A stretch of DNA of 64,000 nt, taken from Diogma glabrata. Lineage: Eukaryota > Arthropoda > Insecta > Diptera > Cylindrotomidae. This document shows positions 43,653 through 54,881 of this stretch, piece by piece. The notes beneath the pieces were generated by a model, which was not told the DNA's origin, did not search any database, and saw only the letters and a list, made by a program, of their open reading frames with translations. The position numbers and the translations under genes are program-made. The first letter of the stretch is position 1; every line of letters begins with the position of its first letter. The DNA lies in assembly GCA_963693315.1 (NCBI GenBank), contig OY856188.1, positions 95,847,745 through 95,911,744 on the forward strand, given 5' to 3'.

Positions 43653-46293
43653 TTCTTTAAAAATTTGTGTGTGGAACGCGTACGGTATAAAAAATAAAAA
43701 ATTTGAGGTAATTCAGTTTTTAGATAATTTTAATATTGATATATTACTTATTAGTGAAACGCATTTAAAGCCTTCTATTTCATTTTCGATTTCTAATTTT
43801 CGATTTTATCGTAATGATAGAGAAAATATTCGCAGGGGTGGTGTTGGTATTCTTATAAAAGATTGCATTAAACTTTCGCTTCTTCCTGACCTTAAATTAA
43901 ATTGTATAGAATCCCTGGGTATTAATATAATAAGTAGTGATAATAATCAACTTAAAATATTTTCTGTATATTGTTCATATTCGAATTCTGAGCATCTCAG
44001 AAATGATTTGGTAAAAATTTGTAGTGGTAATATTCCTTACCTAATTGGTGGTGATTTAAATTGTAAGCATCCTAACTGGTTTTGTCCTAGAACTAACCGC
44101 GGTGGTCGAACTTTATATGATTATTCTATTAACTCTGATTGTGTTGTTATCGCTCCCCAAGATCCTACCCACTATAGTCCTGCTGGAGTCCCTAGTATTA
44201 TTGACATATTTTTAACAAACAACCCTCAGTTGATATCCGAAGTTAACACCATTCAAGCACTCTGCTCCGATCATCTGCCAGTCCTCTGTTCAATAGTATT
44301 TAATAATCAAGTAGATCATTGCCATCGTAAATACTTTAACTATAAAAATGCTAATTGGAGCATTTATCAGAATCATATTTCATCTGAAATTGAAAATTTC
44401 AATTTAAGTTCAATTCATACTATTTCAGATGTCAACGTTGCAGTCGATTTTTTGACAGCATCCATTTCTTCAGCTCGTGATGTATCCGTACCGCTTGTGC
44501 CTGTTCTTCCAACTGATAAATTGTTATTATCTGATCAAGTGTTAAGTTTTATCAGACACCGAAATTCGCTAAGAAGATCTTACCTCAGAAGTCGCCTTGC
44601 TCACATTAAAACCTCAATAAACTTGCTAAATAGAATTATTAAATATCATATAAATATTCTTTATAATCAAAAATGGCAAACGAAGCTTGAATGCTTGGAT
44701 AATGGTTCAAGAAACTTCTGGAAAACAACTAAACATTTTAAAAACCATCGCAAGTCCATTCCACCATTAGTTACTCCCAACACTGGAAATCGAATTTTCT
44801 TAAATACAGAAAAAGCACAAGTATTGGCTGATGTCTTCCTTGACGCTCATCAAATTCCAAACTCCAATATTGTAATTGAAGAACAAGTGAATGACTTTTG
44901 CACTAATTTCAATAATTTGGATAACAATCCTCCAATTTCTGAAATTCGCCCTTCTGAAATTTCTGATATTTTGAAATTCCTTCCAAGGCTCAAAGCTCCA
45001 GGTGTAGATAATATTCCATTTATTTTACTTAAAAATCTTCCTGAAAGTGGAATCCATTTTCTTAAGATAATGTTCGAGTGCTGCTTGAAGCTAGGTTATT
45101 TCCCAATTCAATGGAAAAAAGCTAAAATTACTCCTGTTTTAAAGCCTGGCAAAGACCCCACTCTTGCTACAAGCTACAGACCTATTAGTCTTCTTTGTAC
45201 ATTGGGAAAACTCTTTGAGCAGATTATCAAAAGAAGAATGGAAGAGTTCATAACTGACAATCAAATAATTATAAACGAGCAATTTGGTTTTAGATCTGGG
45301 CACTCTACAGTTCATCAAATCCATCGTGTAGTCAATCATATTAAATCTAATAGATCTTCGCTAAAATCTACTGGAATGATATTATTAGACCTTGAACAAG
45401 CCTTTGATAAAGTTTGGCAAGACGCAGTCTGCTATAAATTATTTATATATGGATTTCCAATATTTTTAATTAAAATCATAAAATCGTTCTTAACTGATAG
45501 AACATTTTTTGTCCAGATTTTTGATTCCATGTCCTCTATACTTAGCATTCCAGCTGGGGTTCCTCAAGGTGCCGTATTGAGTCCTTTGCTTTTTTGTTTA
45601 TTCATCAATGATATTCCAAGAGATAGTGAATGTAAATTATCATTATTTGCTGATGACACTGCAATATTTGTGTCAGATGAGCTGGCGGTATCTATTATCA
45701 ATAAGCTTCAATTGTACCTCACTAAAATTCTCGAATTTTTTAAAAACTGGAAACTTAGTATTAACATATCAAAATGTGAAGCCATTTATTTTACTAGGTG
45801 TAGAGCATCCCGTAAACTTCCACAACAACCTTTTCTGATTCAAAACTCTTCTTTGGAATGGAAACCTTCAACTAAATATTTAGGAATTTATTTGGATAAA
45901 TCATTAACATTTAAGACACACGTCACTCAAATACAACAAAAATGTAATGCACTGTTCAAAGGTCTATATCCTGTACTCAACAGAAATAGTAAACTGAATA
46001 GTCATAATAAGACACTAATTTACAAGTGTGTGATTCTTAATATCATACTTTATGGTGCACCAATTTGGTGGGATATTGCTTTGTGTCATAAAAAGAAATT
46101 TCAAATTATTCAAAACAAATTTCTAAAAACTATATATAAACGCCCTAGACGTTATAGCACTTTAAGACTGCACAACGAATTAAATATAAAGCTTGTCAAT
46201 GTAGTTGCTAGAGAAGCTAATGATAGATATATAAATAAATTAAATTGTATTGAAAATGAATTAATAAATGCAATTAGCTTTACTACCGCTTAA
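43636..46293 (+). CDS. LINE ORF2: AP endonuclease plus reverse transcriptase
   Basis: Intact frame; the start at 43636 gives 885 residues and overlaps ORF1 in ATGTCTGTTATCCATAA. The open frame extends upstream to 43429, but that part is a shadow of ORF1. The endonuclease shows KICVWNAYGIKNKKFEV, LLISETHLK (about 39), GGDLNCKHPNW (about 138) and CSDHLPVLCSI (about 211). The reverse transcriptase shows LKAPGVDNIPFILLKNLP, YRPISLLCTLGKLFEQII (about 513), NEQFGFRSGHSTVHQI, LLDLEQAFDKVW, GVPQGAVLSPLLF and catalytic FADD (about 671-674). The tail YGAPIWWDIA and FLKTIYKRPRRYSTL is typical of Jockey-type proteins. No RNase H is present, which favours Jockey over I or R1. All visible catalytic residues are conserved. 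Confidence 0.92.
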   Translation: MSVIHNSLKICVWNAYGIKNKKFEVIQFLDNFNIDILLISETHLKPSISFSISNFRFYRNDRENIRRGGVGILIKDCIKLSLLPDLKLNCIESLGINIISSDNNQLKIFSVYCSYSNSEHLRNDLVKICSGNIPYLIGGDLNCKHPNWFCPRTNRGGRTLYDYSINSDCVVIAPQDPTHYSPAGVPSIIDIFLTNNPQLISEVNTIQALCSDHLPVLCSIVFNNQVDHCHRKYFNYKNANWSIYQNHISSEIENFNLSSIHTISDVNVAVDFLTASISSARDVSVPLVPVLPTDKLLLSDQVLSFIRHRNSLRRSYLRSRLAHIKTSINLLNRIIKYHINILYNQKWQTKLECLDNGSRNFWKTTKHFKNHRKSIPPLVTPNTGNRIFLNTEKAQVLADVFLDAHQIPNSNIVIEEQVNDFCTNFNNLDNNPPISEIRPSEISDILKFLPRLKAPGVDNIPFILLKNLPESGIHFLKIMFECCLKLGYFPIQWKKAKITPVLKPGKDPTLATSYRPISLLCTLGKLFEQIIKRRMEEFITDNQIIINEQFGFRSGHSTVHQIHRVVNHIKSNRSSLKSTGMILLDLEQAFDKVWQDAVCYKLFIYGFPIFLIKIIKSFLTDRTFFVQIFDSMSSILSIPAGVPQGAVLSPLLFCLFINDIPRDSECKLSLFADDTAIFVSDELAVSIINKLQLYLTKILEFFKNWKLSINISKCEAIYFTRCRASRKLPQQPFLIQNSSLEWKPSTKYLGIYLDKSLTFKTHVTQIQQKCNALFKGLYPVLNRNSKLNSHNKTLIYKCVILNIILYGAPIWWDIALCHKKKFQIIQNKFLKTIYKRPRRYSTLRLHNELNIKLVNVVAREANDRYINKLNCIENELINAISFTTA

Positions 46294-46550
46294 TTTTTGC
46301 AACGTAGCTTTTAAGTTTAGATTTAAGTAGGTTAGGTAAATATAAGTTTTTTATTAGTTACTAAGCAGACTGAACTGCATTTGAAAATATAAACATTCTT
46401 TTTCACTTATTTTTCGCAATACTCATACTAATTAATTTCATCTGTTGTAAAGCTTACTATTAAAAGCTGATCTCAGTAAACTATTAAATGTATACAACTG
46501 TATTATAAAATTTAAAGTCAATAAAGGATTATTATTATTATTATTATTAT

Positions 46551-46562
46551 TATTTTTAATCC
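46551..46562. repeat. Right target-site duplication of Jockey-like LINE
   Basis: Exact copy of 42201-42212 after the (ATT)n tail. Confidence 0.9.
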
Positions 46563-46795
46563 AAACTAAATTTTCCCGATGGCATAATTTCTCGTTTTGA
46601 AAATAAAATTTTTACAAAATTTTTATTTCCGTTTTTTTTTAAACAATGCAGTGAATCATCTATTTAACTAAACCCACTGGAATTCTTGTTTTATAGTAAT
46701 TTGGATGGATGCTTTTAACAAAATTTATCTTTTCATCCTGTCCGAAATTAATTTTAGAGGCATAGACAAATCGAGTACCGTACTTTATTACCTAT
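46563..46795. repeat. Dispersed repeat, copy C, right part
   Basis: Nearly identical to the reverse complement of 57340-57600, for example AAACTAAATTTTCCCGATGG and TTCTCGTTTTGAAAATAAAA. Confidence 0.85.
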
Positions 46796-46996
46796 TAATG
46801 ATAATACCTGTCATAAAATGAGAGCGCTGTAATGAAAAGAATAGTCTTTAGAGATATTTTGAACATACAGCATCATTATTAAATTTATTTGTCAATTCTG
46901 TTAAAAAAATATTTGTGTTGTGTTAGCAAAGAAGCTTGAAGGTGTTTTAAATTTTAAGAGTTAAAATAAGTTTTTGTCACATATGAGGAAATATCA

Positions 46997-48187
46997 ATGT
47001 TTAAACCATTTGGTATCAGTAAGTGTTCAAAAACATTACGAAATCTTACACCAGAAATTCAGAATAAACTTAAATAAACTTAAACTTAGTGTTTAATTTA
47101 CATACGCAAATGCGAAACTGAAAATACAAGTGACACAGAATCAACTTTGAGTGATGCAATATTGGAGGTATAGCCACAGCCTATCAGCAGACCAAGCGTT
47201 AAACGAGATATTACTTCATCACCAACGATAGTCAAAATGGAACGTGATGAGCTAATTAGCCGCATAAATGAACATATTGTGCCATTTGTAGCTAATCAAA
47301 TTTCACCTATTAATCGAAAGCGGTTATGTCGCAGTTTTGAGTATATGGAAAGGAGAAATCAAAGCAATTGGGTAGAAACATACAAAATGTTTTAATTGGT
47401 GAAACTCTTGACTCTTCTGATGAAATAAAAGTTCAATCAAAATATTATCAAGACATTATGGACAATCTAAAGTTGTACTTTAAAAATGGCGATTATATGA
47501 AGAAACGAAAAATATTAACTCTACTACCAATGGATATGAAAGTGCAAGAAATACAAAACTTATTTGGAACAGAAACAACACGTCACTTAATTGAAAAAAG
47601 CAAGAAGGATCAAATAAACCAATCCACAGCGCTGTCATCATTTCCAAATGCCGATAAAAAACTACCAGAAGAAACTACTAATGAAGCGAAAAAAATTTAT
47701 ACGAAAGATTCCATTAGCAGAGTAATACCAAGCAAACGTAAAACGTAGTTGTAAACGAATACTTCTCCAAAAACAGTTACTGCTATGCACGTTAAATTAA
47801 GCAAACTTTGAGTTTAAGAGCAAGTTTTCAGAATTAAAAGTAGGATTTACAAAATTTGCAAGTCTTCGGCCTGATAAATGCGTAAAATTAGCGCAAAGAA
47901 TTCGTAATGTGTGTGTCTGCATAATCCATCATAACTTGAAACTAATGTTTCAATATTCAAAATTAAGTTGTTTCGGTAGTGAGCAATTTCCAGACTACAA
48001 AAGTTTAATGAAATTTGTTAGTTGTAGTAAATTACAAGATGAATGTCATTCATTGCAGTGTGTGGAATGTGCTGAAAATCTGGAAAAACTGACAGATAAA
48101 TTACATGAAAATTATGAAACTAATGGAATTGTTGAGGTGAAATATCTGCAATGGAATACTCTTCTTCAGCATTTATTCATAAATTAA
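46997..48187 (+). pseudogene. Broken ORF of a multicopy transposon-like protein family
   Basis: Several frames line up. The N-terminal part has a zinc-like motif, then KMERDELISRINEHIVPFVA and LIGETLDSSDEIKVQSKYYQ. The middle has KKRKILTLLPMDMKVQEIQN and LFGTETTRHLIEKSKKDQ, then IYTKDSISRVIPSKRK. After two frame changes comes KFSELKVGFTKFASLRPDKC followed by NVCVCIIHHNLKLMF, and then LQDECHSLQCVEC. From memory, the phrases (F)S.FASLRPKWC and VCVCTIHQNVKLM mark a large, poorly characterised family abundant in aphids and cnidarians that is probably mobile. I know of no proven enzyme activity. The copy has multiple stops and lacks its C-terminal half. Confidence 0.5.
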
Positions 48188-48773
48188 CTAACAGCCTAAA
48201 ATTATTAATACCTCACCATCTTATTGCACAACAACATGTATACATGTGTACATGTTCATGTATTTGGAAAACACAAAAGCAAACTTGAAAGTAGGAGAGT
48301 ACTTAGTACTTGGTGATTTTTTCGACAGTTACTGTTGTTTATCCAAGATTCTGTGCAGAGTAATCATTGGAATAATTCAAAAGCTACGATATTCCTATTT
48401 TTAATATAATATTATAATTCACCTACTAGTCAAGGTATCGAGTACTTACGTTATGTCATTATCTCTGATATAACTGAACATGACAGTGTGGCAGTGTGAA
48501 ATATTTTAATTGAATTTATAAACGAAATATATGAAAAACAAAAATACGTTTTTATTGGTTACAAAAAAAAATTATTACCATTGATTAAAAATGTTACCTA
48601 TAAGTTACACTAAAGTGTTACACAAACGTAACACAAAGTGAAGAATTTATGATTCGCAACAATTTTAATTATTACAGGACAAATAGACATATTCTTTCGC
48701 AAAAGCGATACGTTAGCGAGGAGTTATATGAAATTTGTTCTTCGTTTATGTTACGTTTACGTAAATGCTTAAG
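48188..48773. other. AT-rich stretch, no feature recognised
   Basis: Short palindromes such as ACATGTATACATGTGTACATG at 48235-48256 but no larger structure. Confidence 0.5.
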
Positions 48774-48994
48774 GGATATTTCGAGAATTTTTTGTTTTCT
48801 TCTTCAGAAATTCATCTAGGACATAAAATGAAAAGTATTTTAGACAAGGCAAACATTTGGTTTAAAATATATGTGCTAGTTTATAAAGTTAAAATAAAAA
48901 AACTTAATTATGATAAAATAAAATATAAAATAAAATAATATTACTTAACTATTTTTAAATGAAAAAACTATGTCATATTTGTATATATAAACAC

Positions 48995-49982
48995 GGATAA
49001 AAATAAAGCTATGATTGCAGGTCATAAGTTTTGTATAACATAATTATAAATGTTTATTCCCGATAACCACTTTTTATAATATTATTGTAATATTCATGAC
49101 TGTAAGGCATCAATTTTTATGAATATTTAGTCGTGGAATATAAAACGTTGGCATAAAGTTTTGAAAAAAACAAAACAATGATTATTATTCATAAACAATG
49201 AATAACAAAATTATAACTTTTCATGCCTGATAATCAGTTTATATTTAAAAATGTGCATGTAACAGAACTAGGAAGTATGAAATTTTATGACTAGCAAGGT
49301 ATAAAATATATTCTCACCAAATAATAATTTTAATTTTCTAGTTATTTTATATGTTTTGTAGGCATGGAGTATTCTTTATTAGTGCGACATTTTAATATTA
49401 GTTTTTCGACAGTAAATATAATTAAAAAATTAATAAACAAAAAAAAAATATTTTTTATAATTCACTAAAAAATTTTTGTATTAGGTGAGTTGTATATATA
49501 CAAACTTTGTGAAATTTTAATATGATAGATAAATATAAAAATATGTAATATGAACATAAGGTTTAGTACATATATGATTATAATATAACTTACGAGTATG
49601 ACAAATCATATGACTATGAGGTTTTCGATATCTCGCGACACTTCATCAAAATTCAAATGCTAGGAATGCAAATGCCTAGTTCGTAATTTATTTATTACTA
49701 AGCGCCATAAATTTATGAATTATAGGCATATTATTTTATTAAAAATAGTTATATTTTGTTCCCTAGTAAGTATATAAAATTTTTACAACAAAGTTATTTC
49801 GTTGTTCCTAATTGAATAAAATTCTATGAATAATATTCATAATAAGCGTCTTAGTGATTTTTTGAAAAAGTATGCCTTATAAGTATATAATACACCTGGT
49901 TTATTCACGGTTGAGAATTAACGTAATTTAAGCATGGAATATTACTTATTAGGCATAAAAAAAACCTCGATTTCTATCTGTG
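48995..49982. mobile_element. About 990-bp insertion in the Penelope terminal repeat
   Basis: It splits the left inverted terminus exactly at AACAC, which is present on both sides (48990-48994, 49983-49987) but once in the intact right terminus. Its ends, CACGGATAAAAAT and (inverted) CACAGATAGAAAT, resemble short terminal inverted repeats. There is no coding frame. The interior has loose repeats of GCATGGAATATT/AAATTTATGAAT-type sequence. It is probably a non-autonomous DNA transposon. Confidence 0.6.
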
Positions 49983-50106
49983 AACACACCGAAAACCATA
50001 AAAAATAAACAAATTTACGACCCAGCACTTACATAATTTTTTTAGATTTTTATCTTCTATAATCTATACATATTATTGTTTAAAATGTTATTTTCTTTTG
50101 ATGTTT

Positions 50107-50988
50107 GACTGGAAATGGAGGAAATGTATCAACAATATTGGCAGATTTTGTTCTGACATATATAATTGCAGCATCACTAGCTCAGTTATCTTATGACCAA
50201 ACATTACTCGTGAAATATGTCAATGACATTTTGCTGATAATACTAATAGAAGAACTCGAAGACACATACAGGAAATTTCACTCAAAAGATAAAAATATAC
50301 AGTTTAAAATGGAAACAAAAAATGAAAAATCAATACCATATTTAAATATAAAGCTACACAGAAATACATCAAAAATCTACACAACTTTCTACCAAAAACC
50401 AACAAATTCCAGAAGAATACTTAATTACAAATCAAACCATCCACACATTAACAACAACAACATTTTGGCCTCAATACATTAACAAAGCCAAACAAATTCT
50501 AATCAAAAACAATTATCCACTCACACATATAGAAAGCTTAGTAAAAATATATATTACCAACAACCCAAATGAACAAAACAATAACCGTCATCAAAACAAA
50601 CAAAATGTTCGATACATAGGAGCAAACTACATAAATAGACTATCAGAAAGCATCACAAAAACCATAAAAAAATACGATGACAACATTAAACTAGGACTCA
50701 AATCTACAAACAACATCAAAAACATCTTAAACCCACTGAAAGATAAAATAAATCACATGAAAAAAAACAATATAATATACAAAATAAAATGCAACAACTG
50801 TCCCAACATATGTGTTAGCCAAACAAAAGAACTGCTTAAAAATCGAATGCAACAACATTACACATATTACAAAAATAGACGTCAAATAACAGAAACCAGC
50901 ACTAGTGCTCCCATCCATTCAAGCAAAACCGAACACAGTTTCAATCTAAAAAGTCCCAAAATACTAGATAGAGAAAGATCGCTCAAAA
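50107..50988 (+). pseudogene. Penelope-like RT (C-terminal half) and GIY-YIG endonuclease, broken
   Basis: The frame opens inside RT motif 4-5 (STILADFVLTYI). It has KYVNDILLII where the catalytic YVDD should be, so the first Asp is replaced by Asn. It continues KSIPYLNIKLHRNTSKIYTT and YQKPTNSRRILNYKSNHP, all typical of Penelope-like RT. One frame change near 50480 leads to VRYIGANYINRLSESITKTI and a linker. The GIY-YIG-type segment IIYKIKCNNCPNICVSQTKE follows, then KNRMQQH, where the usual YIGQT is altered to VSQT, then ILDRERSLK. The reading is cut at 50988 by an insertion. GIY-YIG would nick the target and RT would copy the RNA. This copy is inactive by truncation, frameshift and altered catalytic residues. 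Confidence 0.85.
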
Positions 50989-50992
50989 TGAA

Positions 50993-51455
50993 GTGCGTAA
51001 TCTTTACACGCTGTTGAAGTAAAACTTCTTTGGCCACTGCAGCAGGTATTACTAAAAATATTAAATATAAAATAAAATAGATATGTCATATTGAAATTTA
51101 GAGTTTCTGAATTATAATTATAACTATGTGTAATAAAAAGCCATATTTACATGTTTACATTCACGGTGAATACATGTCCTTTTAATATAACAATTGGTAC
51201 AACAATTGATGCATTTTTCAATAAATTTAGCAAATACCTCATAAACCTCTAATTTCATATTTCAATTATGCTAATAATTGAATTGACTTTAATACATTAT
51301 GTAAATATTGCTTTTTATTACACAGTAAATTATATTATCAAGAAATGCATCTCTAAATTGTAATATGACATATTTATTTTATATTTCATCTTTTTATTAA
51401 TACCTGCCACAGTAGCCAAAGAAATTTATTTCAACCACGTGCAAAGATTACACGC
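50993..51455. mobile_element. 460-bp MITE with about 160-bp inverted arms
   Basis: The left arm begins GTGCGTAATCTTTACACGC; the right arm inverted reads GTGCGTGTAATCTTTGCACG. Pairing continues through TCTTTGGCYACTGYRGCAGG, AATATAAAATAAA, ATGTCATATT and GTGTAATAAAAAGC to about 51170/51290. Confidence 0.8.
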
Positions 51456-51537
51456 ACTAATTTTTCTATTTAACGAAACAAATTTAATCAACACAAATAT
51501 GTTTTCCCGCCCGGAAAAGCCCGGGATGCAAATTCTA

Positions 51538-52242
51538 AACACCATGACCACCATGACCACCGTGACACCACCATGACCATCATGACCACCGTGAACACCA
51601 TGACCACCATGACCACCGTGACCACCATTACCACCATGACTACCATGACCACCTTGACCACCATGACCACCATGACCGCCATGATCAACATGACCATCAT
51701 GACCACCGTGAAAACCATGACCATCATGACCACCGTGAACAACGTGACCACCATGACCACCGTGACCACCATGACCACCGTGACCACCATAACCACCATG
51801 ACCACTATGACTACCATGACCACCATGACCACCATGACCACTATGACCACCATGACCACCGTGAACACCGTGACCACCATAACCAACATGACCACTATGA
51901 CCACCATGACCACCGTGACCACCGTGAACACCATGACCAACATGACCATCATGACCACCGTGAACACCATGACCACCATGACCACCATGACCACCATAAC
52001 CACCATGATCACTATGACCACCATGACCACCATGACCACCATGACCACCTTGACCACCATGACCACCATGACCACAATGAACACCATGTCCACTATGACC
52101 ATCGTGACCACCGTGACCACCATGACCACCATGACCACCGTGCACACCGTGATCACCATTACCACTATGACCACCATGACCACCATGACCACTATTACCA
52201 CCATGACTACCATGACCACAATGACCACCATGACTACCATCT
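51538..52242. repeat. 9-bp satellite (ACCACCATG)n, about 700 bp
   Basis: Roughly 78 copies of a 9-mer with ACCATG/ACCGTG/ACTATG variants. All six frames over it are open or nearly so, giving His-Gly, Val-Met and Thr-Met polymers, which is the signature of a stop-free 9-mer rather than a gene. The longest (minus, 51426-52271) has no signal peptide or unique domain. Confidence 0.9.
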
Positions 52243-52501
52243 GCAATCGACACATCCAACTCATATAACATTTAGTTCGAGACTGAATAAGTGAATAAAA
52301 AATATAATAACATATGAACAAATGAATGACTTGACCATACAAACCAAAAAGATACACCAAACATGCTTCCATTCCCGAACCAGTTATTCGATTTTGCTCA
52401 TATTTCAAAACGGTGATTGTTGTCCTCTTATGTTTCATTATATATGCCATTTACCAAGATTTGCGACAACTTATTTCTCTAACAAATTAGTTTTTGTATA
52501 T

Positions 52502-52632
52502 AGTTGCAAGTTTCCTTTTTTGATTTTACATTAAAAAACTATTTTTCAAAATTCAAAATTTAAAATTTTTGTTTTGAATTTTGAAAAATAGTTTTTTAAT
52601 GTAAAATCAAAAAAGGAAACTTGCAATTATAT
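52502..52632. repeat. Near-perfect hairpin with 58-60-bp arms
   Basis: GCAAGTTTCCTTTTTTGATT onward to TTCAAAATTCAAAA pairs with the inverse running to AATCAAAAAAGGAAACTTGC, around a loop of about 12 bp. Pairing is essentially perfect, implying a young element. Confidence 0.92.
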
Positions 52633-52734
52633 ACAAATATTAGATTTTTATACAAGTGGTGAAAACGCAAAAACGTATTTACCACGCGTAGAAAACGCTA
52701 TTTTTTCTACGCTTGTAAATATAAATGATAATAT

Positions 52735-53897
52735 TTACAAATTCATCTATACTAAAAACTTACAAAACGACATATCTAAATTTGATTGTGAAAAAAATAG
52801 ACAATTACATATGAGCAATTTCACGAAGATTCAACAACGCTTTGACTTGACCCCTTTTAATTTTGATTATTTTTTGTTTATAGATAGTCTTTGATAAATA
52901 AAAATACAACTTCTCTTAGAATTTTTTTTTTCGACCAGGGGTCTTCACAGGGTGCCCCTCAATTTTTGTTATTTTGTGATGTGAGTGCATTTTGACGAGC
53001 GATTGTAGAAAAACTACTCAATCGATTTTCATAAATGATATGTCGTCGTTGAATAGGTATTAGAACAAAGTTTTTAAAAATGTACACTGTTAATTTTTTG
53101 AAATAATTTTTAACGGTGTAACATAAGAAAAAAACGGTGTAATTGAAAAAAAGATGGCATAGCCAAAAAAAAATCTGAATCTAAAAATCGCCATTTTTAT
53201 AATTTTCCTTCAGAACAAAAAAAACTGATTCCCGACAGTCATATGCACAACGAATTTTATCTCTAAAACAAAAAATCATGCTAGTCCTTAACTTTCACAA
53301 GTTGTTAGATATAAAATAAGCTTTAATTTAGTTTAAAAAAAAAAAAAAAAAAGGCTTTGCCAACTTTTTTTCAATTACACCGTTTTTTTCTTATGTTACA
53401 CCGTTAAAAATTATTTCAAAAAATTAACAGTGTACATTTTTATTAACTTTGTTCTAATACCTATTCATTATCATTTATGAAAATCGATTCAGTAGTTTTT
53501 CTACAATCGCTCGTCAAAATGCACTCACATCACAAAATAACAAAAATTGAGGGGCACCCTGTGAAGACCCCTGGTCGAAAAAAAAAATTCGAAGAGAACT
53601 TGTATTTTTTATTTATCAAAGACTATCTATAAACAAAAAATAATCAAAATTAAAAGGGGTCAAGTCAAAGCGTTGTTGAATCTTCGTGAAATTGCTCATA
53701 TATATCGCATTTTTACCAGTGCAAAATAATGTTATTATTGTGTTTGCCTACAGATGGAATAATAACAGGCAAACCAATAATAACATTATTTTACACTGGT
53801 AAAAATGCGATATATAATTGTTTATTTTCTACACAGTCAAATTTAGATATGTCATTTTGTAAGTTTCTAGTAGATGAATTTGACAATATGAATAATG
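52735..53897. mobile_element. 1.16 kb palindromic element
   Basis: The left arm (52735-53178) and right arm (53341-53700 plus 53814-53897) pair over more than 400 bp, for example GTCAAGTCAAAGCGTTGTTG against its inverse CAACAACGCTTTGACTTGAC, and GGTCTTCACAGGGTGCCCCT. The centre (53179-53340) is unpaired. The right arm is interrupted by a separate hairpin. Short motifs (GAGCAATTTCAC, GACCCCTTTT) relate it to repeat copies C and D. Confidence 0.9.
53701..53813. mobile_element. 113-bp hairpin MITE inside the palindrome's right arm
   Basis: TATATCGCATTTTTACCAGT plus GCAAAATAATGTTATTATTG pairs with its inverse. The sequence is absent from the left arm, so it arrived after the palindrome formed. 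Confidence 0.9.
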
Positions 53898-54863
53898 AAA
53901 ATAGTTCAAATATTTTCTCTAAAAACTTTTACAGATATTGCAGATATTTTTTTACCGACTGGAAGTCATCGTTTAAAGTATAAATTTAAAAAATTGTAGG
54001 TAAAGTTTCAATTAAAAACAAATAAAAATAAATTTTTGAATAAAATTTATTTATTTATTTAATAAATTTTTTTTTTATTTTTTTTTCTTTGGCGGAAAGA
54101 ACTCAGAGAATATATTTTATATCTGATAGTTAATTATCGGAGCAAAAAATTATACGATATATTTGATACAAATTTTATTTTATCGCTCCGATTTCTCCGA
54201 TATAGAAAAAAACACACTCATTATTAGTTTAATTAACTAATTACACACAATTGATATAATGATTAGTTTCGATTCGTTTCGATCAAAATCTCAAATATTC
54301 AATCAAATTTTCAATCTTATTTACTTAACTTATTTACTTGCAGTCCTAGTGACTGAAAACATTTTCAGTCACTACTTAGAAAAAGTTTCTTTTTCATATA
54401 GGTTTTACTTTATATTAAAATGACATTTTCGTAGCTTGAAGTAGAAAAAACCAATTTGTTATACTATAGTGATTTTACCGCACTCCAAAACCAAAAATTT
54501 AATTTTACTTATTTCTCTGCCTTTAAAAAAGCCAAATATGCTGCCATTTTTACTAATTTACGAGTCTAAGCATCCATTGTAAACAAAAATGGAGCAGACA
54601 TATAATATTTTGAAAACTGATATTAATTTAAATTAAAATACTCCAAAAATTCGGATTAAAAATCAATAAATTTAATTCAAAATTATGTTTTTTTAATTGA
54701 ATTTCTGTTAAATTTTTAAGCATCGAAAAATATGAACAATTTCTATAATGCACCAAAAACCAGTGAATATTTAAAATATGTGTGTCATAATCGAATTGTA
54801 TCGTATATTTGCCGAATATTATATTCGTTTTTTATACTTCCGTTGCAAAATTCTCATAACGCG
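53898..54863. other. AT-rich stretch, no clear feature
   Basis: A 97-codon plus frame (54732-55025) begins here, but only its part after 54882 is recognisable (Penelope-like C-terminus). The first 50 codons belong to the insertion and match nothing I know. Confidence 0.45.
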
Positions 54864-54881
54864 CCTAAAGAAGTTTTACTT

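Larger units (their letters stand above)
42213..46550 (+). mobile_element. Full-length Jockey-like LINE
   Basis: The element is 4,338 bp with a 12-bp target duplication, a 159-bp 5' UTR, two overlapping intact ORFs, a short 3' UTR with AATAAA, and an (ATT)n tail. Both ORFs are undamaged, and the flanks rejoin a repeat whose uninterrupted copy is at 57.3-58.0 kb. It is probably recent and may be competent, though activity cannot be judged from sequence. Confidence 0.9.
50989..54881. mobile_element. 3.9 kb composite insertion in the Penelope-like element
   Basis: CAAAA lies at both borders (50984-50988, 54882-54886). A palindromic end motif, TGAAGTAAAACTTCTTT, occurs at 51015-51031 and inverted at 54865-54881. 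Between them lie a 460-bp hairpin, a 9-bp satellite, two smaller hairpins and a 1.16 kb palindrome. No transposase was seen. I cannot tell whether one element carried all this or several inserted in turn. Confidence 0.55.

Noticed and set aside
51426..52450. Long His-Gly and Val-Met open frames on the minus strand and a Thr-Met frame on the plus strand
   Set aside because: They are translations of one 9-bp satellite that lacks stops in every phase. There is no unique domain outside the repeat.
54732..54881. N-terminal half of the 97-codon frame as part of the Penelope protein
   Set aside because: It lies inside the insertion; only residues after 54882 match the Penelope-like C-terminus.
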